A stretch of DNA of 64,000 bases, from NCBI RefSeq assembly GCF_900635815.1, contig NZ_LR134173.1, forward strand, positions 1,644,001-1,708,000, given 5' to 3'. Both the position numbers and the translations under genes were made by a program. Below, piece after piece: positions 36,742 through 46,027 of the stretch; within the stretch, counting starts at the first letter, position 1, and each line of letters opens with the position of its first letter. This stretch comes from Legionella cherrii. Lineage in GTDB: Bacteria; Pseudomonadota; Gammaproteobacteria; Legionellales; Legionellaceae. The notes below the pieces were generated by a model. The model did not search any database. It was not told where the DNA came from and was given only the letters and a program-made list of their open reading frames with translations.

Positions 36742-38256
36742 TCAAGTAATCTGGTGTATTCGGTCCTCGTTAATACTTGGAGTTGAGGAGTCTATAGTAC
36801 TTGTAATTCCTTCAGTAACAATGGAGATTAACGGTACTAAATTTTTTTCAGCACAACACGCTAATTTTTTTCTTGTTTTTTTATATTCTTCCGAGTAAAA
36901 AACTGCGGCATCATTATGTTCATAACAGTCAAGTAACCATTGCAGGTCATGTCGCGTTATTGAAGAAAAGAAAAGCAGATTTGGCCAAGATGATGTTCCT
37001 AATAAATCAATTTGTTCCTTTAGATGAACTGCAATTTTTGCCCTTAATTGATTGACCAGTGAGACAGGCGTTTTTTTTTCTTGAGCAATTTTATAGAGGA
37101 TAATGCATTGATTCTGGTTCATTAACGTAATTAATCTATTTTGCAAGTGCTCATTCAAACTAAAAAATAATGTTTGATATTTTTTCTCGGTTAACCAACG
37201 CTCCTCTTTGGCCGCTACACAAAGACGCAAGAGATAACGCCCTTTATCTTCATCCGCAGTGAGTGGGTCATATTCATCGAGTAGGAGCAATTGCCTTAAT
37301 GCAGTAAAGAACTCAAGTACTGCATCGGGTGAGGGTCGATTTTCCTTGTTCTTTTCGCCCATTTGCAGAATAAATTTTTTTATCAGCTCACAAATAAATG
37401 GGCTCGGTTTGTTATCAAAATGCTCAAAGAGACCTTCGCTACAAAAACCAAGCTCCCGAAATGCCCTAATGAGTTTATCTGACTTCATATGTGGATTATT
37501 ATTTCTGAATTCAATTATTTTTTTTAGGGGATTTTTCGCACCAAAGACACTCAATAAAAGCGGTGCTAATGCAAAAAAATCACTCGATTCAGAATAGTCG
37601 CCTTGAAGTATTTCACAGGCGATATGTTCAGGAGTCCCTTGAGGGATTTGCGGTCTTCGAATTATGGGTTTGGCATAATCGAGATCCAAGTAAGACACCT
37701 CAAATTTATATCTTTTTTCTTCAGCATCCATGATGGCATTCATTTTTATTTTGACATTCTCACCATGGATGTCACCATGAACAATGGGAGGGCCGCTGGT
37801 ATTGTTATAATGAAGGTGGTTCAGTCTTAGAATTAATTGCCAAGACACATCGACCGCTTGAAAAAAAGTTAATTGATTTAGTTCCGGATTGTCGCTGGAA
37901 TCTGGGTAAATATGAAACCCATCAATATAATCCATGATAAGCACATCCCGGCCTTCGATATTTAAGAGCGCTTTCTGTGACGCATAAAATTGAAAAGGAG
38001 ACGGATGTTGTCTGTCGTCATAAAGCTTTATTGATACCGGCTTTTTTTCATCAATGATAAGCTCTTCTTTATTAACGCGCCGCGGTTTGAAATCAATAGG
38101 CTCATTGTGGATCAATGTACATTGATGTCCCATATAAACCGAATGGCCTAACTCCTGGGAAAAATCACAGGCATAATACACCACCGTTCCATTGAGTTGT
38201 GTCACTGGAAATAAGGTAAAGGATGATGATTTTTTATCTTTTCCTTTATTGGTCAT
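36742..38256 (-). CDS. Eukaryotic-like protein kinase fold protein (candidate effector)
   Basis: A 504-residue protein whose first 330 residues form a protein kinase fold. The ATP-binding lysine is K77 in VSIKLYDD. The hinge-like LIMDYIDGFHI follows, then catalytic loop IVHGDIHGENVKI (D162, N167), DLD in place of DFG (D191) and GTPEHIACEIL in place of APE. The HGD catalytic loop and DLD motif are divergent, as in several Legionella LegK-type kinases. The C-terminal 170 residues are helical with no known domain, ending in a Ser/Thr-rich tail (GITSTIDSSTPSINEDR). No signal peptide. Catalytic residues are present, so activity is possible. It stands alone and is divergent from the next large gene. 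Confidence 0.78.
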   Translation of the reverse strand: MTNKGKDKKSSSFTLFPVTQLNGTVVYYACDFSQELGHSVYMGHQCTLIHNEPIDFKPRRVNKEELIIDEKKPVSIKLYDDRQHPSPFQFYASQKALLNIEGRDVLIMDYIDGFHIYPDSSDNPELNQLTFFQAVDVSWQLILRLNHLHYNNTSGPPIVHGDIHGENVKIKMNAIMDAEEKRYKFEVSYLDLDYAKPIIRRPQIPQGTPEHIACEILQGDYSESSDFFALAPLLLSVFGAKNPLKKIIEFRNNNPHMKSDKLIRAFRELGFCSEGLFEHFDNKPSPFICELIKKFILQMGEKNKENRPSPDAVLEFFTALRQLLLLDEYDPLTADEDKGRYLLRLCVAAKEERWLTEKKYQTLFFSLNEHLQNRLITLMNQNQCIILYKIAQEKKTPVSLVNQLRAKIAVHLKEQIDLLGTSSWPNLLFFSSITRHDLQWLLDCYEHNDAAVFYSEEYKKTRKKLACCAEKNLVPLISIVTEGITSTIDSSTPSINEDRIHQIT

Positions 38257-38630
38257 TAATCAATATGCCTTTTAGAATGTGGATGAATCAGGCGCTTTTG
38301 CCATTCGCCATTTTGGTTCAATCTTATTTATAAACCGTCTCCATTTAACCATGATATTTTAGTTTGTTCATGAAATAAATCGAACTTATTGTCTATAATA
38401 ATGTTTAGATGATTATTATTTGGTCTTGTGTACTATACTTTACCTATTCCTGGATCAAAAAAATAGTCATTTTTCTCATTTTATGCAATATGCGGTTGCA
38501 TTATTTTTACAAACCGCTTAATAGTTCGTTAACTATAAAGGGGTATGATTAAAGTATGATCTAATCGAGTGCATGTCAAACACCTGTTTTGAACATGTAC
38601 TTCTATCATAAATCCTTAGGGGGAGATGAT
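38257..38630. promoter_or_regulatory. Divergent intergenic region between two candidate effector genes
   Basis: 374 nt, very AT-rich and non-coding. GTACTATACT at 38430-38439 matches the sequence found about 30 nt upstream of the first tandem coiled-coil gene, but here it is 190 nt from the start. No other structure seen. Confidence 0.3.
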
Positions 38631-41585
38631 ATGTTTTCTAAAAGTACTGAACCAAATCAACGAAAATCACTCATAAAAACAAATCACTTCGCAAAGGCGT
38701 ACACTGAAATCAGTAATCAATTGAATGGACTCGAAGTGGGTACTTCACGAGAAAACAGTTTAAAGAGACTGAATCAAGAAATAATCAAAATAAAGAAGGA
38801 TGAAACATTATCTGATGATGCCAAAATTGTTGCACTCCTGGATGTTTTTGTGAGTGAATATGCTCTGATTTCAAAATCTTTTGGTGGCTCAAATAGTGGC
38901 TTAGGTAAGTTTATTAGACAATTTTGTGCACAAAATTTTGGTGTCAAGTTAGGTCCTGAATCAACTATTTATATCAAATCAGATGGTTTGATAATGCAAA
39001 TCTTAAATGCTCAAGGTATAAAATCTTCAGAGAAAGACAGTTTATTACCACCTATTCGAAGGAGAGCAACTGAAGTGGGTCATGTCTCGAAAAGTGCTCC
39101 AGTGCTAGGAAAATACGAAGAACCAAAGCCTAGAGTCAGTCCTTCGTTAGATCATGTCGAAACGTCCCGAGAGCAAATAGGCCAATTTACCTTACGTAAA
39201 AATGCTGAATTTACTCGATTAGGCAGTATGTTTGGCGACAAACAATTCTGCTATGCAGAAAAACCGAGTGGAGTAGAGCCAGGATTTAGGGCAATTGATA
39301 TAGATGAATTATTTTTTCTAGAACTGGATAAACTTTTATCTCATGATCGTTTGCCATCTATTCAACAAGTTCCAGATGTGCAAAAACTCGAAGACTTGAA
39401 GGAACTTTTGAGTAAAGAAAAGGATTTGCACCAAAAGCAAATTATTTTTTCAATTTTTATCAGCAGTCACATAAAAGGACCTCATGCTAAGGGAGTAATG
39501 ACTCCTTGTATCCAATGGCTTTGCGGTGAAGTGAAAACGGCTGTTGCTAAGAACAATCAGTTAAGCGCCTGGATGTATAAACTGGATTATGCAGAGGGGC
39601 AAAAAGACAGAATCAAAGCGAATAAAGAAGCTCTGAGAGAATTTGTTGGTACTCGTTTTGCGGGAATTTTTAGTGCCCAAAATCAAAGGCAGGAAATTGT
39701 TTGGATCAATAAAGGTAAAGGCGAAGTTCATGCTGTATTGGCTTGTGGCTGGAAAAATGGATTAAAAGAACTAACTCACTTTCTATATGGCGGTTCTGAG
39801 CCTGATTACAATGGTGTATTGGTTGAGGATAAGAATGCAGCAGTTAAGTACTCTAAATATATTTTGGGCTTAGCTAAGAATTTGATTTTTGGTATTGGCG
39901 TTGGCGATCGCGATGGTATAGGTAAGGAAGCACAAAATAAAGGTTTTGCAGATGAGGCTTTTTATGGTTTTGACTATGGTAAACCTTATGAAGGAGAGGG
40001 CGTAGCAGCAAGTTTAAGTGATGATTTTTCATTTGAAGACAAATTTGCTAAAGCTCCTGCACTATTTAGAAGCTCTTCAACGATTGGTTTTGCCCGTCAT
40101 TTTATGTATCGAAACTACAGCGTTTTCTATGACACTGCCTTGTCTGAACGCATGGAGGGAGTTCATTTACTCAGAAAAATGATTACTGGAGAAAATCCCA
40201 GTGAAGAAGTAATAAATAGTTATCCTGGGCTAAGGGAAGAATTAAAACGAATTCAAGAAAAAACTCCTTCCCCTGAAGAATTGTTAAGTTCCTTAGGAAG
40301 GCTTAGAGAGCAAAGCCAGGAGGGGAGCCATTTACAGGCTTTAATCGATGCACAAATTATAGAACTATGCTCAGGGAAACTATCTACTTTTGATTTATAT
40401 TTTAGTCAAATAAAAATAGATTTAATTGACATGGGGATCAAAAACGAGATGCATGATGCAGAACTTGCTGATTACCTTGAGTTTATTGATGGAATGGCAG
40501 CAACTGCGAGGAACAGCAACCAACATATATTAGCCACGTTCCAACAACGAATATTATTAACTGCCCAGGAAATTGATCTGCTTGATCATCTAGAGAAATA
40601 TTTTTCCCCTGCTTCGGTGATGTCTCATGATGGTGAAGTTTTTCTAAATACGATGCGTTTTGATCCCCCAAGTAGCAGAATTCCCTTTCAATTAAAAAAG
40701 GAAGCCAATGGGACTTATACCCTAACTACAACCAATAAAAATATTGCCGGCCAATTCAAGGATGAGTTTGGGCTTGAGTGCAAACAAAGTGACGAGGGAT
40801 TAAGTTGTAATATCAATGCTGATGCACTGAGTCAACTCATAAAAAATGCAGAGGTAAAGTACCATCAAAAAAGGGATGAATTGTTGATTAGACCCACCTA
40901 TAAATTCATAACCTTACCTAATTTGCGCGCTGTCCTGAGCCAAGATAATAGGCCTCGAGATCCTAAAGTCGATCTGAGTTATTTATGGCGTGAGGATAAC
41001 AGTTTGTCTCTGAAGGTCATTGCAAAAACAAAGCAACAAGCAGAGCAAGTATACGATTTATTTGGAATAAGAGTTGCGGTGAATGAAGCACAACTGATTG
41101 AAGTTCCAGCTGCGAATCATGCTGAATTTCAAAGACGGATTGAAAAACACTGCGAGCAATTGACGAAAGTTTCACAAGAGATTGAGCTGAGAGATATAGG
41201 GTCAAGAGATTCTGTAATTTCCGCGCTATCCCAATCTAAAAAGGAAAGTGTTCCAGCTGCATCGGATAAGTGGAAGGAGCTCCACGGAAAAGAAGAGATG
41301 ACAATTCCAGAAACTTTATCGCCAACAGAACTATTAATCAAACGTATACAGGAGCTTGAGCTTGAAGAGGGAACCAGGGAAAAAGTTATCAATGTCATTG
41401 AGGAAGTCACTGAGCCCAAAATAATTCAACAATTGCTGTCCTACAATAATCAAACTTTATCCGCACCTGCTAATCTCGAAGCGATTAAGAGCGAACGATT
41501 TTCAGAGGTGAGAAAGATCGAAGATGAAGATAAAGAGATTGGAATAAGGGCTTCCCAAGCGAGAGTGAGACAAAATTTAAATTAA
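38631..41585 (+). CDS. Large candidate effector with lipid-kinase-like motif, 984 residues
   Basis: Soluble protein with no signal peptide. The ATG at 38631 is chosen because GGGGGAG lies 5 nt upstream; earlier TTG/ATG codons lack a site. The segment near residues 420-452, IFGIGVGDRDG (D426, R427, D428) followed by FYGFDYGKPY (D448, G450), resembles the GxGDRHxxN catalytic loop and DFG motif of PI3/PI4-kinase-like enzymes, but the usual Asn is not in place. The rest is helical. The C-terminal 150 residues are charged and coiled-coil-like (LIKRIQELELEEGTREKV), ending EDEDKEIGIRASQARVRQ, an acidic-rich tail of the Dot/Icm type. An effector role is likely from size, isolation and composition. 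The kinase assignment is a weak inference. Confidence 0.65.
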   Translation: MFSKSTEPNQRKSLIKTNHFAKAYTEISNQLNGLEVGTSRENSLKRLNQEIIKIKKDETLSDDAKIVALLDVFVSEYALISKSFGGSNSGLGKFIRQFCAQNFGVKLGPESTIYIKSDGLIMQILNAQGIKSSEKDSLLPPIRRRATEVGHVSKSAPVLGKYEEPKPRVSPSLDHVETSREQIGQFTLRKNAEFTRLGSMFGDKQFCYAEKPSGVEPGFRAIDIDELFFLELDKLLSHDRLPSIQQVPDVQKLEDLKELLSKEKDLHQKQIIFSIFISSHIKGPHAKGVMTPCIQWLCGEVKTAVAKNNQLSAWMYKLDYAEGQKDRIKANKEALREFVGTRFAGIFSAQNQRQEIVWINKGKGEVHAVLACGWKNGLKELTHFLYGGSEPDYNGVLVEDKNAAVKYSKYILGLAKNLIFGIGVGDRDGIGKEAQNKGFADEAFYGFDYGKPYEGEGVAASLSDDFSFEDKFAKAPALFRSSSTIGFARHFMYRNYSVFYDTALSERMEGVHLLRKMITGENPSEEVINSYPGLREELKRIQEKTPSPEELLSSLGRLREQSQEGSHLQALIDAQIIELCSGKLSTFDLYFSQIKIDLIDMGIKNEMHDAELADYLEFIDGMAATARNSNQHILATFQQRILLTAQEIDLLDHLEKYFSPASVMSHDGEVFLNTMRFDPPSSRIPFQLKKEANGTYTLTTTNKNIAGQFKDEFGLECKQSDEGLSCNINADALSQLIKNAEVKYHQKRDELLIRPTYKFITLPNLRAVLSQDNRPRDPKVDLSYLWREDNSLSLKVIAKTKQQAEQVYDLFGIRVAVNEAQLIEVPAANHAEFQRRIEKHCEQLTKVSQEIELRDIGSRDSVISALSQSKKESVPAASDKWKELHGKEEMTIPETLSPTELLIKRIQELELEEGTREKVINVIEEVTEPKIIQQLLSYNNQTLSAPANLEAIKSERFSEVRKIEDEDKEIGIRASQARVRQNLN

Positions 41586-41607
41586 TGATAGGGCTGCTTG
41601 CACCAGG

Positions 41608-42390
41608 TCATAGCTCATAATAATGGTTTGAAAAAAGTGGTTGAAAACCAATACGTTGATACAGATTTAGACCTGCTTTTGATGCTTCTAAAAAGCAGTT
41701 TTGTACTTTCAACGCTAAAGCATTTTTTAACGCATAAGCCATCATGGCACTTGCAAAGCCACGCTTTTGAAAGTTAGGAAGTGTGGCTAGATCATCGATG
41801 CGGGCAAGATGCCCCTTGACGGTTAATGTCATGGATACAACCGCTTCGCCTGCGAGGAATCCCGAAAAATGGTAAATACCTTTGCATTTTTTCAATGCCT
41901 CGGCATGTCTTAGAGTATAAATCTGAGTAATTTCCGGGGTTGATTGAAAACCATGAATCAGGGGAATACTCCAGGTATCTAAATCGTCATTCATTAATTT
42001 AAATTCAAGTTCGACGTCAGCAGCTTGCAGATTATTCGACAAAAGATCAAATACCATCCCCACACCGGTATCGACTAATTTATAATCTGGAGGTAATCGA
42101 CATTCGTTCTTTGATAAACCAGGTGTTTTTTCAGGAATGATCAGTGCCCAAGGTATATTTTTTTGGGTGAAGTATGATTTACATTGCTCCAAATCTTTTA
42201 AAAAGTGCTCATTGATTTGGATGACAAAAGCAGGATTAAGCCCTGATGCAAGTACTCCGGTTTCAAATGCAGCTATTGTTTGATAATCAAGATAACTTAA
42301 GCTTACGAGAGAAAAAAAGTGCTTTTCAATTTCATGAAAATCATTAATCAGTTGCATTAAAATAGGCCCAAGCAGTAATTTTTGCTGCAT
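41608..42390 (-). CDS. GNAT family N-acetyltransferase
   Basis: A 260-residue protein with a C-terminal GNAT domain: AVVSMTLTVKGHLARIDDLATLPNFQKRGFASAMM contains motif A (Q-K-R-G-F-A, acetyl-CoA loop), and LYQRIGFQPLF is motif B. The N-terminal 120 residues are a separate partner domain, as in tandem GNAT proteins, but lack a second intact acetyl-CoA loop. Substrate unknown. It is convergent with the large effector-like gene, with only 22 nt between, so the two probably share a termination region. Confidence 0.82.
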   Translation of the reverse strand: MQQKLLLGPILMQLINDFHEIEKHFFSLVSLSYLDYQTIAAFETGVLASGLNPAFVIQINEHFLKDLEQCKSYFTQKNIPWALIIPEKTPGLSKNECRLPPDYKLVDTGVGMVFDLLSNNLQAADVELEFKLMNDDLDTWSIPLIHGFQSTPEITQIYTLRHAEALKKCKGIYHFSGFLAGEAVVSMTLTVKGHLARIDDLATLPNFQKRGFASAMMAYALKNALALKVQNCFLEASKAGLNLYQRIGFQPLFSNHYYEL

Positions 42391-42444
42391 TATAACAAAC
42401 TATCAACAGGATACTATGCATCATTGGGTCTTAATTTTTTGTAA

Positions 42445-42903
42445 TCATTTCGCTGACTGTCTGCTGCGAATAAGCAGGACAGGTATGGACGCATTGCGAA
42501 TAACTCCTTCTGCAACGCTGCCTAATAACAAATGCTGAAAACCTCGTCGACCATGAGTTCCAACGACAATCAAATCGGCTGGCCATTTTTTTGCTGCTGC
42601 AATAATTTTATCTGCAACTGTTTCTTGCGCTGAATCAATTTCAAGTAATTGTGCATCACAATCTGCACTGCGCTCCCGGGCAATTGTTTGCATCTTGCTC
42701 AAAAATTTGTGGCCGTATTCTTTAAATGAAGCTTCCAGTTTTTCATAATCTACTCCGGTTCCTACAAATGGGGCATAAAACTCATTGGTTATATGCACAA
42801 TGAGTAATTTTGCATGATGTATTTTGCTTAACTCAATGGCTTCATTGAAGGCATGCATTGATGTATCACTGTCATCAATCGCAACTAAAATTTTTTGATA
42901 CAT
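42445..42903 (-). CDS. Universal stress protein, UspA family
   Basis: A 152-residue single-domain Usp. Starts MYQKILVAIDDSDTSM, and the ATP-binding G-x2-G-x9-G-S motif is present in GTHGRRGFQHLLLGS, followed by RNASIPVLLIR. It is therefore of the ATP-binding UspFG/MJ0577 type rather than the UspA non-binding type. AAGGAAAT lies 6 nt upstream of the chosen ATG at 42903; the 12-residue extension from 42939 is unlikely. Probably single-gene and induced under stress. Confidence 0.92.
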   Translation of the reverse strand: MYQKILVAIDDSDTSMHAFNEAIELSKIHHAKLLIVHITNEFYAPFVGTGVDYEKLEASFKEYGHKFLSKMQTIARERSADCDAQLLEIDSAQETVADKIIAAAKKWPADLIVVGTHGRRGFQHLLLGSVAEGVIRNASIPVLLIRSRQSAK

Positions 42904-43087
42904 TTCTATTTCCTTATAAAAGTAATAAGTTCTACTCAACTAAGCTATCTTACCTATAATCTAGAGTGAAACATAGATAGAATGATTTTATTATAACCTG
43001 AGTTTTTCTGTCCTTTATGAAAAGGCTATTCTATATATAAAGAAATAAAATGAATTATTTTTTGAATAAAAACGGCATGAGGCAATA

Positions 43088-44182
43088 ATGACTACGAATT
43101 CCGAAATTCTGTTTACCCCATTTAAATTGAGAGACCTTACTGTAAAAAACCGTATCGTCATGGCTCCACTCACACGAAATCGTTCAATACATGGAATTGA
43201 TACTCCTTCAGAACTGAATGCCACCTACTATGCACAACGTGCAGACGCAGGTTTAATCATTGCTGAGGCAACACAAATTTCTCCTACTGGCAAAGGATAC
43301 GCTTGGACGCCTGGAATCTATTCTCAGGAACAAATTGCTGGATGGAAATTGGTAACGGATGCGGTTCATGCACGTGGCGGGGCAATTTATTTGCAACTTT
43401 GGCATGTAGGAAGAATTTCACATCCTTCTCTTCAACCAGGAGGTATTGCTCCCGTTGCTCCTTCTGCTATTCCAGCAACCGGACAACGCACATTTATTGA
43501 AAATGGCACCTTTGTCGAGGTTGGCGCACCACGTGCATTAAAGCTAAGTGAAATTCCAGGTATTATCGAAGATTATCGAATTGCTGCAAGGAATGCAATT
43601 TTAGCTGGGTTTGATGGGGTTGAAATTCATGCTGCGAATGGATATCTCATTCATCAATTTTTGTGTGATGGTACCAATCTTCGGACTGACCAATATGGCG
43701 GTTCGATTACGAATCGACTGCGTTTTGCATTGGAGGTGACCAGTGCGGTTGTTTCTGAAATTGGTGCCCATCGAACAGGAATACGCATTGCACCAGTAAG
43801 TCATGCCAATGGCGTTACCGATACGTCACCTGGAGCCGTTTTTTTTCCCCTTGTCCAGGAGCTGAGCCGATTCAATTTGGCTTATGTCCATGTTATTGAA
43901 GGAGAAACTCAAGGACCACGCGACTTTTATGGTTTTGATTTCCATGCATTACGAAAAGCATTTGATGGTCCCTGGATGGTGAATAATGGGTATAATTTAG
44001 AAATGGCAGTTGAAGCGATTGCAAGTGGTTACGCTGATCTCATTGCTTTTGGACGGTATTTTATTTCCAATCCTGATCTGGTAGCGCGATTTAAAAGGAA
44101 TGCACCATTGAATGAATTGGACCGCACGACTTTATATGGAGGTAGTGGAAAAGGATATACTGATTATCCCTTTTTGCAGTGA
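43088..44182 (+). CDS. Old yellow enzyme family NADH:flavin oxidoreductase (NemA-like)
   Basis: A 364-residue FMN-dependent ene-reductase of the TIM-barrel type. FTPFKLRDLTVKNRIVMAPL is the family start. QLWHVGRISHP binds the flavin, and VEIHAANGYLIHQF contains the His/Asn pair that holds the substrate carbonyl or nitro group. NLRTDQYGGSITNRLRF and DLIAFGRYFISNPDL complete the barrel. Probably reduces activated alkenes, N-ethylmaleimide or nitrate esters with NAD(P)H. The substrate is not determined by sequence. The next gene, a hydrolase, starts 26 nt downstream and may be cotranscribed. Confidence 0.9.
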   Translation: MTTNSEILFTPFKLRDLTVKNRIVMAPLTRNRSIHGIDTPSELNATYYAQRADAGLIIAEATQISPTGKGYAWTPGIYSQEQIAGWKLVTDAVHARGGAIYLQLWHVGRISHPSLQPGGIAPVAPSAIPATGQRTFIENGTFVEVGAPRALKLSEIPGIIEDYRIAARNAILAGFDGVEIHAANGYLIHQFLCDGTNLRTDQYGGSITNRLRFALEVTSAVVSEIGAHRTGIRIAPVSHANGVTDTSPGAVFFPLVQELSRFNLAYVHVIEGETQGPRDFYGFDFHALRKAFDGPWMVNNGYNLEMAVEAIASGYADLIAFGRYFISNPDLVARFKRNAPLNELDRTTLYGGSGKGYTDYPFLQ

Positions 44183-44208
44183 AACTCAATCAATGAAGAT
44201 GAAATAAG

Positions 44209-45012
44209 ATGATGCTCAAACAATTGCTACTGATTCTCTTTATTTTTATTTTAATTTTCGTATTGTCTTTTTCATTACAGCGTTATTTCATTTATTTTCC
44301 ATCCTCGGAGCAGCCTGATCGGAACGCTTTTGAAGCAGAAGATATGCAACTCATTGAAATTCCTGTTGCCCATGGATTGACTTTAAATTCTTGGTACAAA
44401 CCTTCTGTGGATAAGAAACCGACGATACTTTATTTCCATGGCAATGCAGGTCATATTGGTTATCGTATGTATTTGGTTCGCCAATTTTTATCAGAAGGTT
44501 TTGGCGTGTTATTGCTCGAATACCGCGGATATGGTGGCAATCCTGGAAAACCAACCGAATCCGGTTTGTACCAGGATGGTCGAGCAGCCATGAAGTTTTT
44601 ACAGCACCAGGGAATCGAGACCGAGAATATCGTGCTTTATGGCGAATCATTAGGAACTGGGGTTGCGACACAAATGGCAACAGAATTTCCGGTATGTGCT
44701 CTGGTTTTACAGTCTCCTTATACGTCTTTCACCGCGCTGGCTCGATTTCATTATCCTTGGTTATTCATGCCATTAAGGGATAAGTATGATTCTTTATCAC
44801 GTATTCAAAAAATTCATACCCCTGTTTTAATGTTGCATGGGAAATTGGATCAAATTGTGCCTTATGAGCAAGGTGTTGTTCTCTTTAATCATGCCAATCA
44901 ACCTAAAAAATGGATTGAATTTTCCGATAAAGGACATCAGGATTTATGGAGTCCCCATTTCGCCCACAGTGTAATGCATTTTATTAATTCTTATTGTGTT
45001 CCTACAAAATAA
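44209..45012 (+). CDS. Membrane-anchored alpha/beta hydrolase (BEM46/ABHD13-like)
   Basis: A 267-residue hydrolase with one N-terminal membrane helix (LLLILFIFILIFVLSFSL). Family motifs are LYFHGNAGHIGYR, VLLLEYRGYGGNPGKP, nucleophile elbow YGESLGTG, acid in MLHGKLDQIVP and base in FSDKGHQDLW. All three triad residues are in place. The catalytic domain probably faces the periplasm or membrane surface. The substrate may be a lipid or ester. It follows the old yellow enzyme gene closely. Confidence 0.87.
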   Translation: MMLKQLLLILFIFILIFVLSFSLQRYFIYFPSSEQPDRNAFEAEDMQLIEIPVAHGLTLNSWYKPSVDKKPTILYFHGNAGHIGYRMYLVRQFLSEGFGVLLLEYRGYGGNPGKPTESGLYQDGRAAMKFLQHQGIETENIVLYGESLGTGVATQMATEFPVCALVLQSPYTSFTALARFHYPWLFMPLRDKYDSLSRIQKIHTPVLMLHGKLDQIVPYEQGVVLFNHANQPKKWIEFSDKGHQDLWSPHFAHSVMHFINSYCVPTK

Positions 45013-45308
45013 GGGTTATTTCCGTATATATGTGTGTCCATGACCGTGTCCGAAGAAAATAGTAATTATGTATGGTGCGAATTTTTCGGGTTGCACCATT
45101 ACAAAAGTATCAGTGGTCCTTCCCTCTCAATTAATGAACAAAATATTTACAAGAATCCGTTTATCGATTAAGATCTCCTATAGGCTTCATGGGACGCCTA
45201 TACCCACGAAAGAGGATCTCACCCTGGTTATTAATTGATTTATAATTATTCATTAACCTTTTTGTTGCTAGAAAAGTGGGTGTCTGGCAGAGAGCAAAGG
45301 GGATTCAC

Positions 45309-45818
45309 ATGAATAAACCACATACTTCATTTCGCGTTGAAGAGTATAAAATTCAAGCGTCTATTTTATTAAAATCGTTGTATTCTACAAATCACACAAT
45401 CGCTCAAAAAGCGGCTCAACGTTTTCAAAATTTGCCTGAGTTTGGCAATTTTTCTCTTGAGGAACTAAGAAACGCGAATGTGAAGCGTAAACATGCACTT
45501 ACAGTGATTGCAATGGGAACGGGTTTTAAATCCTGGAGTGATTTGAAGTGCCAATTGCCTTTTATTCGTGGCGGATTTTTGAATCATTGGTTTGCCCATT
45601 ATGCGGAAGCTAAAATATATCAGCGCTCACAAGGAGGCTTTTTATTGCCATTTAAAAATCAATTTTTTATTTGTGATGCAGACTACATCCGCAATCTTGG
45701 TTTTAATCCCGAGGATCAGGATTGGAACTCTATTGGCTATGACTGGGTGAACCCGGAAAGTAAGGCAGCATGGCAACGATTGTATAAAAAATGGATGGTC
45801 ATCCAGCAACAAGGATAA
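45309..45818 (+). CDS. Hypothetical protein, 169 residues
   Basis: The ATG at 45309 follows AAAGGGG and is preferred over a start 33 nt earlier. Residues about 20-80 are helical and contain VKRKHALTVIAMGTGFKSWSDLK. That pattern is like the small helical domain found at the end of some glyoxalase-superfamily or toxin-antitoxin-associated proteins (FxxWxxL). The second half (LLPFKNQFFICDADYIRNLGF) is unassigned. Soluble; function unknown. Preceded by about 300 nt with no gene, and followed 10 nt after its stop by repeat copy C. Confidence 0.6.
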   Translation: MNKPHTSFRVEEYKIQASILLKSLYSTNHTIAQKAAQRFQNLPEFGNFSLEELRNANVKRKHALTVIAMGTGFKSWSDLKCQLPFIRGGFLNHWFAHYAEAKIYQRSQGGFLLPFKNQFFICDADYIRNLGFNPEDQDWNSIGYDWVNPESKAAWQRLYKKWMVIQQQG

Positions 45819-45828
45819 AATATACGAA

Positions 45829-45932
45829 AAATCCCCTCGCCCACTTGTGGAAGAGGGGAAGGAGTGAGGGTTCATTAACCACAATCTATAACCTAATCCG
45901 CCCAAAGGGCATCTTCTTCCCCAGGGAGAAAA
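45829..45932 (+). repeat. Two-module palindromic intergenic repeat, copy C (order b-a)
   Basis: Module b (45831-45872), then module a (45893-45931). Shares the TTCATTAA linker start with copy B, so B and C form a subtype. It lies 10 nt after the stop of the preceding gene. Confidence 0.75.
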
Positions 45933-46027
45933 GATATTACACTTCACTGAATATCAGGGGCCCCTCTTGCAGTAGGAAAAAAAATTAACATAGAATGGAT
46001 TTATGTTTCCCTAATTGGAGGTTATGG

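Noticed and set aside
45013..45308. RNA gene or small ORF in the 296-nt gap
   Set aside because: No tRNA cloverleaf, no conserved ncRNA motif known to me, and no plausible ORF.
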